Source of the DNA: Yersinia enterocolitica
GTDB lineage: Bacteria > Pseudomonadota > Gammaproteobacteria > Enterobacterales > Enterobacteriaceae
NCBI GenBank assembly: GCA_002082245.2
Contig: NBTC02000002.1
Coordinates: 62,001 to 126,000, forward strand
Direction of reading: 5' to 3'
DNA length: 64,000 bases
Made by a program: the position numbers and the translations under genes. Under the pieces are notes generated by a model, which did no database searches, was not told where the DNA came from, and saw nothing but the letters and a program-made list of their open reading frames with translations. Every line of letters starts with the position of its first letter. The first letter of the stretch is position 1. Positions 1 through 9,137 of this stretch are shown here, piece after piece.

Positions 1-155
1 ATACAAATTGGGTGTAAATCATTTTGAATAGCGCTTGCGCTGGCCCGCAGGGTGAGCCTCTGATGAGGCTCATAATCCCGATGAGCCCACGACGGTAAGT
101 GATTCGGGTTAATGAATGCTGCCAACACACCTGCGCTTTGAAATATGACGGGTTA
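1..155. repeat. Intergenic repeat element, copy 1 (cut by window edge)
   Basis: The stretch shares its central part (GCTTGCGCTGGCCCGCAGGG, then a GAGGCTCATAATCC hairpin arm, then GTGATTCGGGT) with the copies at 24351-24623 and about 54470-54623. It ends in a GACGGGTTA-type terminus, as the other copies end in GGGTATA. The left end lies outside the window. It sits directly before yfcL and ends about 14 bases before its start codon, so it may lie in the yfcL leader. Membership in the Yersinia ERIC/YPAL class is inferred from structure, not from a database match. Confidence 0.6.
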
Positions 156-168
156 TTGAGGAAAGTTG

Positions 169-444
169 ATGATCGCAGAGTTCGAAACGCACATATTAGC
201 GCAGATTGATGACATGGTAGAGCACGCCAGTGATGATGATTTATTTGCCGGCGGCTATCTGCGCGGCCATCTGACCCTAGCCGTGGCAGAATCTGAAGAG
301 TTTGGTGAACATACGGCTGAGCAGTTACATGCCCGCGTGCAGACCAGCCTGGAAAAAGCGATCAAAGCCGGGGAGCTTTCCCCACCGGATCAGGTTTTGG
401 TATTGGGTTTATGGGATCGTTTACTTGAGCAAGCTATAAAATAG
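169..444 (+). CDS. yfcL: YfcL family protein
   Basis: Encodes a small acidic protein of 91 residues that matches the enterobacterial YfcL family over its full length, including the conserved stretch around [18 protein letters not shown] and the later KAGELSP motif. Its molecular function is not established. The ATG at 169 is preferred to the TTG one codon earlier because GAGGA lies 7 bases upstream. There is no signal peptide or membrane segment, so it should be cytoplasmic. In E. coli yfcL also neighbours mnmC and fabB, which supports the assignment. The gene runs toward mnmC and the two are convergent. Confidence 0.9.
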   Translation: MIAEFETHILAQIDDMVEHASDDDLFAGGYLRGHLTLAVAESEEFGEHTAEQLHARVQTSLEKAIKAGELSPPDQVLVLGLWDRLLEQAIK

Positions 445-454
445 CGTTCATTGC

Positions 455-512
455 TGGAGTCGCGGGGGGGGGGTAGCGATGTTCGTTATTTGGCCTCGCC
501 TCTGCGACTCCA
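455..512. repeat. Inverted repeat enclosing a run of ten G
   Basis: TGGAGTCGC at 455-463 is the exact reverse complement of GCGACTCCA at 504-512. Directly after the left arm lies an uninterrupted run of ten G at 464-473. The element sits between the convergent yfcL and mnmC genes. The right arm continues into CCAATGACTTTG, which resembles the terminus of the intergenic repeat family seen elsewhere in the window, so it may be a decayed copy. It could also act as a transcript end, but there is no T tract after the arm. Confidence 0.5.
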
Positions 513-553
513 ATGACTTTGACGTCGCTGCAAGCCACCCCGCGAGCTGCCCG

Positions 554-2641
554 CTAAGATAACCTCGCAACGCGCTGTTGTACCGGCCTGCCTTTTAGCA
601 ATTTTCGAATCCAAAATCGATTGGGATTGAGTGCCGCCAGCGTCGGCGCATCTAATGGCTGCGGTTCCCCAAACATTTGTGCGGCCAAAATTTCTGCCAC
701 CAATGGCGCACTGCACAACCCCCGTGACCCCAATGCCCCCACCATGAATAATTCCGGCCATACCGGCGCTGGCGCTATCTCATCACCACGCTGAATTTTG
801 CGTGGCAGATCCTGATATTGTGCCAGTGTTGCAGCATAATCCGGTACCGCGCCCACCATCGGTAAGTGATCACGAATAGCGCAACGCACCCCGCAGCGCG
901 CTTGATTATCACTGATATCAACCTGATGCGGCCAATTTACTTGTGGCAGACAGCGTAACAGGCGGTCCCGGTTCTCTTGCTGCTCATCGGCACGAAAATC
1001 AGTGGCAATATCGCCGCGCTGATAACTGGCACCAATACAGTGATGCTGGTTAGCCGGGTTCACTGGCGTCAGATAGCCGTCATAGCACAGCACTTGCTGC
1101 AACTGACTGAGTACTGAGGTCGTGGGAATGTGCGAGACCTGCCCGCGCACGGCTGACAGTGGCAGATGCTGGGTTTGTTGCCACTCAGCTAAGCGGTGGC
1201 CGGTGGCCAGCACCACTGTAGCATGTTGTTTCGCCGTCAGTGGTTGTTGGGTATCGTGTTGTTGGCTATCGATGGGTTGGGCACTGAGTTGCTGGAAGCT
1301 GAGCTGCCATTGCCCGTCAACATGCTCTAACTGACTCAGTTCATGCTGATAGTGGCATGCCATGCCTTTTTGTTGGGCCAGCAGCAGCAGCGCTGTGGTG
1401 AGGTCTGATGGGCATAACCAGCCTCCGGCGGGATAATGTATACCATCGTGGGCGCAATCCAGCCCCGCGAGCGCACTGAGCTGTTCACGGCTCATGGCTT
1501 CGGCGAATGACACCGGCCAGCTTATTTGCAGCATTTTATCAATCTTGCCACGGCTTTTTTCATCAAATGCCAATTGGCTGACACCGCACCATTGATGATC
1601 AAAATGAATGCCTTGTGCTAACAATTGATCATATTGGCGGCGGGCAAAGGTAAATGCGCTGGTGAAAAAGTTTTCCAGTGCATCATCTTTGCCGTTTAGC
1701 AGGGGATAGAGCGCACCTTGCCGGTTACCTGATGCACCTTGCGCCGGTTGTGCATCGGCGCAATAGAGCGTGACCTTGGCCCCACGGCGCAATAAGGCTA
1801 ATGCTGTCAATGCACTGACGATACCGCCGCCAATGATCGCGATATCATCACAACGGACCGCGGCTGGCCGATGGTACCAAGGCGCTGAGGCTGACCCGAT
1901 GCTTTGCGGCAATCTGCCCGTGAGCATTTCACGTTTTTGCCCAAAACCTTTCACTTTAGCTACGTCAAAACCTGCTTGTTGCAAACCACGGCGAACAAAT
2001 CCGGCGGCAGTAAATGTGGCAAAAGTGCCCCCCGGCCTTGCCATCCGCGCCATGGCATTGAACAGCATATCATTCCACATATCGGGGTTTTTCGCCGGGG
2101 CAAAGCCATCAAGAAACCAGGCATCTACTTGATTATTCAGGCTGGCATCCAACTGGGGCAGTAAGGTATTGACATCACCAAACCACAGATCCAGAGTGAT
2201 ACTCCCCTGCGCTAGCAGAATACGATGGCAGCCAGCAAGAGGTAACGGCCATTGCGCGCGCAATTGTTCGGCAAAAAATGCCAGTTCTGGCCAGCGGTCA
2301 TGGGCGGCAGCTAAATCTGCCACCTGTAGGGGGTATTTTTCGAAGCTGATATAGTGTAATCGCTGGAGTTTTGCACTGGCGTGTTGCTGTTTGAACTGAG
2401 CGAAATCGCGCCATAATGTCAGAAAATTTAAGCCAGTCCCGAAGCCCGTTTCGGCAAAAATGCAGTTATCCCGCGGGTGTTGAATGAAACGCTCAGGGAA
2501 GCCATTCCCCTTAAGAAAAACGTAGTGAGTCTCTTCCAGCCCATCTTCATTGGAAAAATAGATGTCACCAAACTGTTCCGATACAGGTGTACCCTGTTCA
2601 TTCCAGCTTAATGTCGCGGTTTGGATTGGGGGATGGCTCAC
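554..2641 (-). CDS. mnmC: Bifunctional tRNA wobble-uridine modification enzyme MnmC
   Basis: Completes 5-methylaminomethyl-2-thiouridine at the wobble position of tRNA in the cytoplasm. The C-terminal FAD oxidoreductase domain removes the carboxymethyl group, and the N-terminal domain then methylates using S-adenosylmethionine. The sequence shows the SAM-binding motif [14 protein letters not shown], the [12 protein letters not shown] motif of the methyltransferase, and a dinucleotide-binding [13 protein letters not shown] near residue 265. The C-terminal [16 protein letters not shown] is typical of the family. The start is uncertain: GTG at 2641 gives [11 protein letters not shown], while an in-frame TTG at 2662 adds seven residues; neither has a strong ribosome site. 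A Q/H-rich linker near residues 445-465 looks like a variable insertion. The gene is divergent from fabB, as in E. coli. Confidence 0.93.
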   Translation of the reverse strand: MSHPPIQTATLSWNEQGTPVSEQFGDIYFSNEDGLEETHYVFLKGNGFPERFIQHPRDNCIFAETGFGTGLNFLTLWRDFAQFKQQHASAKLQRLHYISFEKYPLQVADLAAAHDRWPELAFFAEQLRAQWPLPLAGCHRILLAQGSITLDLWFGDVNTLLPQLDASLNNQVDAWFLDGFAPAKNPDMWNDMLFNAMARMARPGGTFATFTAAGFVRRGLQQAGFDVAKVKGFGQKREMLTGRLPQSIGSASAPWYHRPAAVRCDDIAIIGGGIVSALTALALLRRGAKVTLYCADAQPAQGASGNRQGALYPLLNGKDDALENFFTSAFTFARRQYDQLLAQGIHFDHQWCGVSQLAFDEKSRGKIDKMLQISWPVSFAEAMSREQLSALAGLDCAHDGIHYPAGGWLCPSDLTTALLLLAQQKGMACHYQHELSQLEHVDGQWQLSFQQLSAQPIDSQQHDTQQPLTAKQHATVVLATGHRLAEWQQTQHLPLSAVRGQVSHIPTTSVLSQLQQVLCYDGYLTPVNPANQHHCIGASYQRGDIATDFRADEQQENRDRLLRCLPQVNWPHQVDISDNQARCGVRCAIRDHLPMVGAVPDYAATLAQYQDLPRKIQRGDEIAPAPVWPELFMVGALGSRGLCSAPLVAEILAAQMFGEPQPLDAPTLAALNPNRFWIRKLLKGRPVQQRVARLS

Positions 2642-2728
2642 GTTGAAAGACTCGTATCTCAAGGGGTAGGGCGATTCTAACTATGTGACCGGCCGCGTGC
2701 AAATCGTAAAATTATCTGGGTATATTAC

Positions 2729-2745
2729 GCTGATCGGACTTGTTC
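2729..2745 (+). promoter_or_regulatory. Putative FadR activator site upstream of fabB
   Basis: CTGATCGGACTTGTT at 2730-2744 matches the known FadR operator pattern (CTGGTCNGACCTGTT) at most positions. FadR activates fabA and fabB in E. coli and dissociates when long acyl-CoA is present. The site lies next to the FabR-like palindrome and about 70 bases before the fabB start, the same arrangement as in E. coli. Binding itself is inference. Confidence 0.65.
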
Positions 2746-2746
2746 G

Positions 2747-2762
2747 GCGTACAACTGTACGC
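2747..2762. promoter_or_regulatory. Putative FabR operator upstream of fabB
   Basis: A perfect palindrome with arms GCGTACA and TGTACGC separated by two bases. It fits the FabR repressor site known before fabA and fabB (AGCGTACA-N2-TGTACGCT). FabR senses the ratio of unsaturated to saturated acyl chains. It starts two bases after the FadR-like site, so the two regulators could act on the same promoter. Confidence 0.7.
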
Positions 2763-2812
2763 TAAAGTGCGTTGCAAAATCCCGAATGTAAAATAAGTGG
2801 AAGAGGTATTGA

Positions 2813-4036
2813 ATGAAGCGTGCAGTAATTACTGGCTTGGGTATTGTCTCCAGCATTGGTAATAACCAGCAGGAAGTTCTGGCATCTTTGCAGGAAGGCC
2901 GCTCTGGCATTACTTTCGCTCAGGAATTTAAAGACGCAGGTATGCGTAGCCACGTATGGGGCGATGTAAAGCTGGCATCTGAGCCTAAAGACCTCATTGA
3001 TCGCAAAGTGCTGCGTTTTATGAGCGACGCCTCAATTTATGCTTTTCTTGCGATGGAAGAAGCGATAGCAGACTCTGGCCTGTCAGACGATCAGGTATCT
3101 AATTTCCGCAGTGGGCTGGTGGTGGGTTCCGGTGGTGGTTCACCCCGTAATCAGGTTGCCGGTTCTGATGCAATGCGTACCCCGCGCGGTTTGAAAGGTG
3201 TTGGTCCTTATATGGTGACCAAAGCCATGGCATCTGGTGTGTCCGCGTGCCTGGCAACCCCCTTTAAAATCAAAGGTGTTAACTATTCAATCAGCTCTGC
3301 CTGTGCGACGTCTGCGCACTGTATTGGCCATGCTTTGGAGTTAATCCAACTGGGCAAGCAGGATGTAGTGTTTGCGGGTGGTGGTGAAGAACTGTGCTGG
3401 GAAATGGCCTGCGAGTTCGATGCCATGGGCGCGTTGTCGACCAAATACAATGAAACTCCGGCTAAAGCTTCCCGTACTTATGATCAAGACCGTGATGGCT
3501 TCGTAATCGCCGGTGGTGGCGGTATGGTGGTGGTTGAAGAACTTGAGCATGCTCTGGCGCGTGGTGCTCACATCTACGCTGAGATTGTTGGCTACGGCGC
3601 AACCTCTGATGGTGCTGATATGGTTGCACCATCAGGTGAAGGTGCTGTTCGTTGCATGCAGATGGCAATGGCAGGTGTTGATACACCAATTGACTACATG
3701 AACGTACATGGCACTTCTACACCGGTTGGTGATGTGAAAGAGCTAGGCGCGATTCGTGAGGTGTTTGGTGATAACACGCCAGCTATTTCCTCAACAAAAG
3801 CCATGACCGGTCACTCTCTGGGTGCGGCGGGTGTGCATGAAGCTATCTTCAGCCTGTTGATGGTAGAGCACGGCTTTATCGCACCAAGCATCAATATTGA
3901 AAATCTGGATGAGAAAGCGGCAGGGATGAATATCATCACTGAGCCAACTCAGCGCGAACTGACTACTGTTATGTCTAACAGCTTCGGTTTTGGTGGTACT
4001 AACGCCACTCTGGTCATGCGTAAATACCAGAAATAA
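2813..4036 (+). CDS. fabB: 3-oxoacyl-ACP synthase I (KAS I)
   Basis: Condenses malonyl-ACP with acyl-ACP in type II fatty acid synthesis and is needed for elongating unsaturated intermediates. The product has 407 residues against 406 in E. coli. The catalytic triad is visible: the nucleophile Cys in [10 protein letters not shown] (about residue 164), His in NVHGTSTP (about 299) and His in GHSLGAAG (about 334). The glycine-rich [11 protein letters not shown] near the C terminus is also typical. The ATG start begins the conserved [14 protein letters not shown]. The upstream region carries FadR- and FabR-like sites, so unsaturated fatty acid control is expected. An intrinsic terminator follows at 4080-4107. 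Confidence 0.98.
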   Translation: MKRAVITGLGIVSSIGNNQQEVLASLQEGRSGITFAQEFKDAGMRSHVWGDVKLASEPKDLIDRKVLRFMSDASIYAFLAMEEAIADSGLSDDQVSNFRSGLVVGSGGGSPRNQVAGSDAMRTPRGLKGVGPYMVTKAMASGVSACLATPFKIKGVNYSISSACATSAHCIGHALELIQLGKQDVVFAGGGEELCWEMACEFDAMGALSTKYNETPAKASRTYDQDRDGFVIAGGGGMVVVEELEHALARGAHIYAEIVGYGATSDGADMVAPSGEGAVRCMQMAMAGVDTPIDYMNVHGTSTPVGDVKELGAIREVFGDNTPAISSTKAMTGHSLGAAGVHEAIFSLLMVEHGFIAPSINIENLDEKAAGMNIITEPTQRELTTVMSNSFGFGGTNATLVMRKYQK

Positions 4037-4079
4037 GGTCAATCGCAGATATTTCTGCTCATTGATACTGAGTCATTAA

Positions 4080-4107
4080 GGCCCGCGAGCAATCGCGGGC
4101 CTTTTTA
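4080..4107 (+). terminator. Intrinsic terminator after fabB
   Basis: A GC-rich hairpin with arms GGCCCGCG and CGCGGGCC and a short AGCAAT loop is followed directly by five T. It lies 44 bases after the fabB stop codon and closes that transcript. Confidence 0.9.
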
Positions 4108-4453
4108 TTCGCTATAAATAAACACTTCTACAGAAAAATACTATAATCATCAGGTGATTAACCTTTTTTAGTAATTTCATCTTTTTGTATCAAAGAAGAC
4201 TAGTTGATCACTGACTATTCATAAAAATATCTTATACTCAATAACCAAGGTGAATAACATTATAAAATGTAGGTGATTGAATATTAATGCGTTAGCTCTA
4301 ATTTCAGCTATTTTTAATGTTTTTTATTCCTTTAAAGCCAAATTTGAAGTTAAAAAATCCTTGCCTGCTCAAAAACGTCAATTACAATATTAGAACAATA
4401 ATTAAACAATTTTATTTTTGTCTTTTAATTTACCAACACAGCAGGGTAGTTCA
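4108..4453. other. AT-rich intergenic region before the diguanylate cyclase
   Basis: About 345 bases of clearly AT-rich sequence without a supported gene. It should hold the promoter of the downstream GGDEF gene. I see no confident operator. The lower GC content than the flanking core genes agrees with the downstream genes being a later insertion. Confidence 0.5.
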
Positions 4454-5461
4454 ATGAGCCATAATCCAAGTGATCAGAAGGTTAAGATTGCCGATTTAAA
4501 CGAGCGCGTTGTTCATGAAATTCTGGAAGTGATAAGTGATGGTATCTGGGATTGGAATGCCAACAATGGATTTGTTTATCGTAATACTGGCTGGTATGAA
4601 ATGCTGGGCTATCCCGCCGATGCATTTGAAAATACAGTCCATACTTGGGAGAAAATCATCCATCCAGATGATTTTGACCGAGTGATGTTTCAGTTTGATG
4701 CCTATATTAATAATCAGGCCGAGAGATACCAGATTGAATACCGTTGCCGGACTCATGATGGCGACTATGTGTGGATTGAAGATCGCGGCAAGGTAATTGA
4801 GCGTAATAGTGATGGTTCAGTATCGAGGATGATCGGCGCTCACCGTAATATCCATGACAAAAAGCATCGTCTGGAAAAGTTAGAGTTAAAGAATAAATCT
4901 CTGGAAGCGTTAGTCGAAGAGCGAACCGTTGAATTACGCGAAACCAATTTCCGCTTACAACAGCAACTCGATATCAAAAAAAGTCTATCTGAAACAGATG
5001 TATTAACCTCTGCGGCTAACCGTTATTTGCTGGAAAAAGTACTCAAGCACGAATATAACCGCGCAAAACGATTTTGCCAGCCGTTGTCATTGCTTTCGTT
5101 GGATTTAGACAATTTTAAATCTATTAATGATAAGTATGGCCATTCTGTTGGGGACTTAACCTTGACGCATATTGTTGATGTGATTAGGAATAATATTAGG
5201 GAAATTGATGTTTTAGGCCGTTGGGGCGGCGATGAGTTTATGATTGTGTTACCTAACACGCAATTAAATGAGGCTAAATGTATCGCCGAGAAAATCAGGC
5301 AACGTATCGAAACCATGCCCGTGGAAGGGAATATCAATGTGACAATGAGTTTAGGTGTGGTGGAGCTGGGGCAAAATGAAGCACAGGAACAACTATTAAT
5401 TCGCGCAGATAAAATGCTCTATAACTCAAAAGCGGCGGGACGGAATATTATTAGCGGTTGA
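4454..5461 (+). CDS. PAS-GGDEF diguanylate cyclase
   Basis: Predicted to make cyclic di-GMP from two GTP in response to a signal sensed by a PAS domain. The product has 335 residues. A PAS fold with its C-terminal PAC part spans roughly residues 20-145 (WEKIIHPDDF, then VWIEDRGKVIERNSDG, then IGAHRNIHDKK). A coiled linker (KLELKNKSLEALVEERTVEL) follows, then the GGDEF domain with an intact GRWGGDEF active site. REID lies five residues before GGDEF and forms a complete RxxD inhibitory site, so product feedback is likely. There is no membrane segment. ATG 4454 is preferred over an upstream TTG because AGGG stands about 9 bases before it. An EAL gene lies at 34720-35412. Which PAS ligand is sensed is unknown. 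Confidence 0.9.
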   Translation: MSHNPSDQKVKIADLNERVVHEILEVISDGIWDWNANNGFVYRNTGWYEMLGYPADAFENTVHTWEKIIHPDDFDRVMFQFDAYINNQAERYQIEYRCRTHDGDYVWIEDRGKVIERNSDGSVSRMIGAHRNIHDKKHRLEKLELKNKSLEALVEERTVELRETNFRLQQQLDIKKSLSETDVLTSAANRYLLEKVLKHEYNRAKRFCQPLSLLSLDLDNFKSINDKYGHSVGDLTLTHIVDVIRNNIREIDVLGRWGGDEFMIVLPNTQLNEAKCIAEKIRQRIETMPVEGNINVTMSLGVVELGQNEAQEQLLIRADKMLYNSKAAGRNIISG

Positions 5462-5569
5462 TATTTTTCGAACGTAATGGCGCATTGATGTAGCAGCCTT
5501 TATTACCCGGCCTATTGCTGAGCCTTGCAAGGGAGGCCGGAGTAAGCGGTGTTAAGCTCTGCTGCCATT

Positions 5570-5604
5570 GGGAAATGGGAAATGGGGCATGGGGCATGGG
5601 GCAT
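5570..5604. repeat. Tandem heptanucleotide repeats
   Basis: Two copies of GGGAAAT (5570-5583) are followed by three copies of GGGGCAT (5584-5604), all in one 7-base register. The array lies just beyond the stop codon of the minus-strand racemase gene at 5613 and downstream of the GGDEF gene. Such arrays can change length by slippage; here it could only affect an untranslated end. Confidence 0.8.
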
Positions 5605-5612
5605 AATCACCA

Positions 5613-6308
5613 TTAGCATTTCAGTGCATATTCTGCGGCCGCACAGGCATGTATTGCGGTGGTATCAAATACCGGCACGCTCGCGTCTTGTGCGTTAACC
5701 AACAATGTTATTTCAGTGCAACCAAAGATAATACCTTGCACGCCTTGCTGTTCTAATTTGCCCATAATGCGGCGATATTCCTGACGGGAAGTTTCACTGA
5801 TAACGCCCAGACACAGCTCTTCATAAATAATACGGTTAACAATCTCGCGATCGATACTATCGGGGGTAATCACCTCAATACCGTGTTTTTGCGTCAATCG
5901 TCCCCGATAAAAATCTTGTTCCATGGTGTAGCGGGTACCCAATAAGCCAATTTTATTGATCCCTTGCTGCTTAATTTGTGCGGCAGTGGCATCGGCGATA
6001 TGCAATAACGGTAATCCGCTGGCCGCTTCAATGTCATCAGCCACTTTGTGCATAGTATTGGTGCATACCACGATGACGTCAGCCCCGGCATTTTTTAATG
6101 AAACGGCGGCATCAGACAGCAACTGTGCTGCGGTTTCCCAGTCACCCTTGGCCTGAAGTTGTTCAATCTCATGGAAGTCGACACTGTAGAGAATGATTTT
6201 GGCACTGTGTAAACCGCCAAGTTGTTCTTTAACCTGCTGGTTAATCATCCGGTAATAAGGGATGGTTGACTCCCAACTCATTCCGCCAATAAGACCCAAA
6301 ATTTTCAT
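5613..6308 (-). CDS. ygeA: Broad-specificity amino acid racemase (aspartate/glutamate racemase family)
   Basis: Predicted to interconvert L- and D-amino acids without a cofactor by a two-cysteine mechanism. Both catalytic cysteines are present, in VVCTNTMHKV (near residue 83) and IFGCTEI (near residue 195), and the N terminus GLIGGMSWESTIPYYR is diagnostic of the YgeA/RacX group. The length of 231 residues is normal. ATG 6308 has AGGA 8 bases upstream and is preferred over an in-frame TTG 18 bases further out. E. coli YgeA is highly similar along its full length and prefers homoserine and other non-canonical substrates. The substrate here is unproven. In E. coli ygeA is elsewhere, so its position between fabB and flk is a lineage-specific arrangement. 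Confidence 0.88.
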   Translation of the reverse strand: MKILGLIGGMSWESTIPYYRMINQQVKEQLGGLHSAKIILYSVDFHEIEQLQAKGDWETAAQLLSDAAVSLKNAGADVIVVCTNTMHKVADDIEAASGLPLLHIADATAAQIKQQGINKIGLLGTRYTMEQDFYRGRLTQKHGIEVITPDSIDREIVNRIIYEELCLGVISETSRQEYRRIMGKLEQQGVQGIIFGCTEITLLVNAQDASVPVFDTTAIHACAAAEYALKC

Positions 6309-6539
6309 TAGTTTATTCCTATGCAAACATCAGCACTGAGTATGGATAAGAGTTTAACGATGCGGAAACACCCGGATACGTTGTAACGAAGCAATTAGCG
6401 GAACTGTGACAAGACTCCGACTATAGCTGTTATCTCTGTCTATCATGTTTGTTGTAACAAATCTGTAGCAATAGATAAATCTATTTATTCTTCTATCTAT
6501 TTTTACACTATTACCATCAACAGGATGACGGAGATTAGG

Positions 6540-7841
6540 ATGATAAAAATAAAGACGGCATACACCCTGACACTATTAGCGCTACTCTTGCCAGCGTCAA
6601 CCCATGTTGTAGCACAGGATAAAAGTGACAACTATAAACTTGAACAAGTGCTGGTGATGAGCCGGCATGGTATACGCGCACCTTTAGTTAATTATGGCGA
6701 TATGCTTTCCAGTGCGACACCAGATAAATGGCCACAATGGACCACCCCAGGAGGGTATCTGACACCGAAAGGGGCAGAGCTTGAGGCGATGATGGGGGGG
6801 TATTTCCGCGAGTGGCTGGTTAATGCCAAATTGCTGAAAGCGGCAGGATGCCCGGCAGATACCACGGTATTTACTTATGCTAACAGCTTGCCAAGGACCA
6901 TTGGTACCGCGCAACATTTCTTATTCGGCGCTTTCCCTGGTTGTAATGTGCCAGTGGCGCACCAAAAAGATATCGGCAAAATGGATCCGGTTTTTAATCC
7001 GATCATCACGCTAGATGTCACACCAGAATTTAAAGAAAAAGCCTTGGCATCGATTAATCAACACGCCGGGCCGGGTGGGGTCGAAGGGCTGAATAAACGT
7101 TTACAGCCTAATTACGACTTACTTTCCCGCGTATTGGATTATAAAAAATCACCCGCCTGTTTAACGGATAAGAAATGTGACTGGAGTACCCAGCCAACCA
7201 ATATTGTATTGGTACAAAATAAAGAGCCAGGCATTACCGGCCCGTTAAAATTAGGTACCGGTGCATCAGATGCGTTTATGCTGCAATATTACGAGGGTTT
7301 TCCGATTAAAGATGTGGCTTGGGGACGGATTCAGTCAGCGGAAGAGTGGCGTAAATTAATCGATATCAAAAATCTCTACCATGAGACGTTATTTGGTTCT
7401 CCTGCCATTGCGGATAATGCGGCTGAGAAGTTAGTCGGTTTTATCAGTGCTGCTCTTGATCCCGTCGGTGAGAAAACGCCTAATGAATTAGCAGCGCAGA
7501 AAGCTAAATTGGCGGTATTGGTTGGGCATGACTCTAATATTGCATCATTGTTGGCAGCCCTTAAGACTAAAGAGTACCAATTGCCAGACCAATATGAGAA
7601 AACGCCAATCAGCGGCAAAGTGGTATTTGAGCGCTGGAAAGATACGAAACAAAATAAAGATATGATGAAGATCGAATATATCTATCTGTCGACTGAGCAA
7701 ATTCGTAATAAGACGCCGCTGACCCTTCAGGCACCACCAAAACGTGTCACGCTGGAAATTAAGGGCTGTCCGATTGATGCTAACGGGTTCTGTTCAATGG
7801 ATGATTTCAGAAAAGCGATAAAACACAACACGCAAAGTTAA
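6540..7841 (+). CDS. agp: Periplasmic glucose-1-phosphatase, histidine acid phosphatase family
   Basis: Predicted to release phosphate from glucose-1-phosphate and possibly from inositol phosphates in the periplasm. A signal peptide spans residues 1-25 (lysines, a leucine-rich core, cut after HVVA). The phosphohistidine motif SRHGIRAP has the catalytic His at residue 43, and the proton donor motif is GHDSNIASLL. HDSN rather than HDTN places it with Agp rather than the AppA phytases, as does the near-identity of the C-terminal region (LTLQAP, RVTLE, GCPIDA). Paired cysteines fit periplasmic disulfides. ATG 6540 has GGAG 9 bases upstream and gives a clean signal peptide; ATG 6525 would put five extra residues in front. 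A weak phytase side activity cannot be excluded. Confidence 0.9.
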   Translation: MIKIKTAYTLTLLALLLPASTHVVAQDKSDNYKLEQVLVMSRHGIRAPLVNYGDMLSSATPDKWPQWTTPGGYLTPKGAELEAMMGGYFREWLVNAKLLKAAGCPADTTVFTYANSLPRTIGTAQHFLFGAFPGCNVPVAHQKDIGKMDPVFNPIITLDVTPEFKEKALASINQHAGPGGVEGLNKRLQPNYDLLSRVLDYKKSPACLTDKKCDWSTQPTNIVLVQNKEPGITGPLKLGTGASDAFMLQYYEGFPIKDVAWGRIQSAEEWRKLIDIKNLYHETLFGSPAIADNAAEKLVGFISAALDPVGEKTPNELAAQKAKLAVLVGHDSNIASLLAALKTKEYQLPDQYEKTPISGKVVFERWKDTKQNKDMMKIEYIYLSTEQIRNKTPLTLQAPPKRVTLEIKGCPIDANGFCSMDDFRKAIKHNTQS

Positions 7842-7960
7842 GTTCACACTATCTCGCCGCAGGTTGCGGCAGCCAGTAGATAATAGGGGCTGGCATAAAA
7901 TGATAGGCTACGCTAACGTAATCTCTCTTTGTCAGCCCCAGGCCGTTTGTAGATTTTCTG

Positions 7961-9088
7961 ATGACATTATTTGCCACGACTCAGCGAGCAGTAAAAACAC
8001 TATTCAGACCTTTTCTGGAAGATCGTCTATTACATATTCTATTGATCTTTGGGATAGGGTTAACCGTCTTAATGCCGGCCCAAATTGTCTCCTTTCCACA
8101 GTTTATTGACTGGACCACCATTGTTACTTTATTGGGATTAATGCTACTGACTAAAGGGGTTGAGGTTAGCGGTTACTTCGATTTTATTGGCCGGAAAATT
8201 ATTAATACACTCCACACTGAGCGGTATCTGGCGCTGTTTTTAGTCTTAGCCGCGGCGCTGTTGTCATCCTTTCTAACCAATGATGTGGCGCTATTTATCA
8301 TCATTCCACTGATTTTGACGTTGAAAAAAATATCGTCTCTGCCGGTTTCTCGTCTGATCATTTTCTCGGCGCTGGCAGTCAATGCCGGGTCGCTATTAAC
8401 ACCGATCGGCAACCCACAAAATATTCTGTTATGGAGCCGTTCCGAACTCTCTTTTATCGGTTTTACTCGCCAAATGGCACCTTTAGCAGCCATTATTCTG
8501 CTGACATTATTCGCGGTAACATGGTGGCGTTTCCCGGCGCGTAAGATAAAGAAACAGGCCTCAAGCCCGATTTATCCTTACCAGTTCCGCCTGTTGCTGA
8601 GTTGTTTGGCGCTGTATGTGATTTTTATTATCTGCGTGGATTTGGGCTGGGCAGGTTATGGGCTACTTATCGTTTTTGCCGGTTTATTGCTATTGGCGCG
8701 GCGGGTGTTACTGGCCATTGACTGGAGCTTGATTGTGGTCTTTATGGCGATGTTTATTGACGTGCGCCTACTGACGGAATTACCTGCTTTACAATCGCTG
8801 TTCGGTGAAATCAAAACATTGTCTACGGCTGCCGCCTATATTTTGGCTATTGGCCTATCGCAACTGATCAGTAATGTCCCCGCCACAATATTGCTGCTTA
8901 ATTATCTGCCTTCCAGCGCGCTGGTGGCTTATGCGGTCAATATTGGTGGTTTTGGTTTTGTGTTGGGTTCTATGGCTAATTTAATTGCGCTGAGAATGGC
9001 GGCAGAGCCGGCCATTTGGTTAAAATTCCATGCTTACTCACTACCATTTTTGTTGTGGAGTGCTCTGGTTGGCTGGTGGTTATTATGA
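7961..9088 (+). CDS. ybiR: YbiR-type inner membrane permease (ArsB/NhaD superfamily)
   Basis: A polytopic inner membrane protein of 375 residues with about ten hydrophobic segments, predicted to transport an anion or cation by secondary transport. The signature stretches SSFLTNDVALF and NAGSLLTPIGNPQNILLW are those of the ArsB/CitM/NhaD fold and align with E. coli YbiR. The substrate of this family is not established. No good ribosome site precedes ATG 7961, so translation may be weak or the start may differ slightly. The 119 bases upstream contain GGGGCTG and CAGCCCC arms about 50 bases apart that could form a leader hairpin. Confidence 0.8.
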   Translation: MTLFATTQRAVKTLFRPFLEDRLLHILLIFGIGLTVLMPAQIVSFPQFIDWTTIVTLLGLMLLTKGVEVSGYFDFIGRKIINTLHTERYLALFLVLAAALLSSFLTNDVALFIIIPLILTLKKISSLPVSRLIIFSALAVNAGSLLTPIGNPQNILLWSRSELSFIGFTRQMAPLAAIILLTLFAVTWWRFPARKIKKQASSPIYPYQFRLLLSCLALYVIFIICVDLGWAGYGLLIVFAGLLLLARRVLLAIDWSLIVVFMAMFIDVRLLTELPALQSLFGEIKTLSTAAAYILAIGLSQLISNVPATILLLNYLPSSALVAYAVNIGGFGFVLGSMANLIALRMAAEPAIWLKFHAYSLPFLLWSALVGWWLL

Positions 9089-9137
9089 TAGTCACAGGCG
9101 CGGCTCAGCGGGAAATAACCTGAGCCGACATCGGTCA

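Noticed and set aside
6540..7841. AppA-type phytase
   Set aside because: The proton donor motif is HDSN, not HDTN, and the overall sequence follows E. coli Agp.
7842..7960. Metal riboswitch before the YbiR-type gene
   Set aside because: There are pairing arms GGGGCTG/CAGCCCC but not the conserved loops of yybP-ykoY or other known riboswitches.
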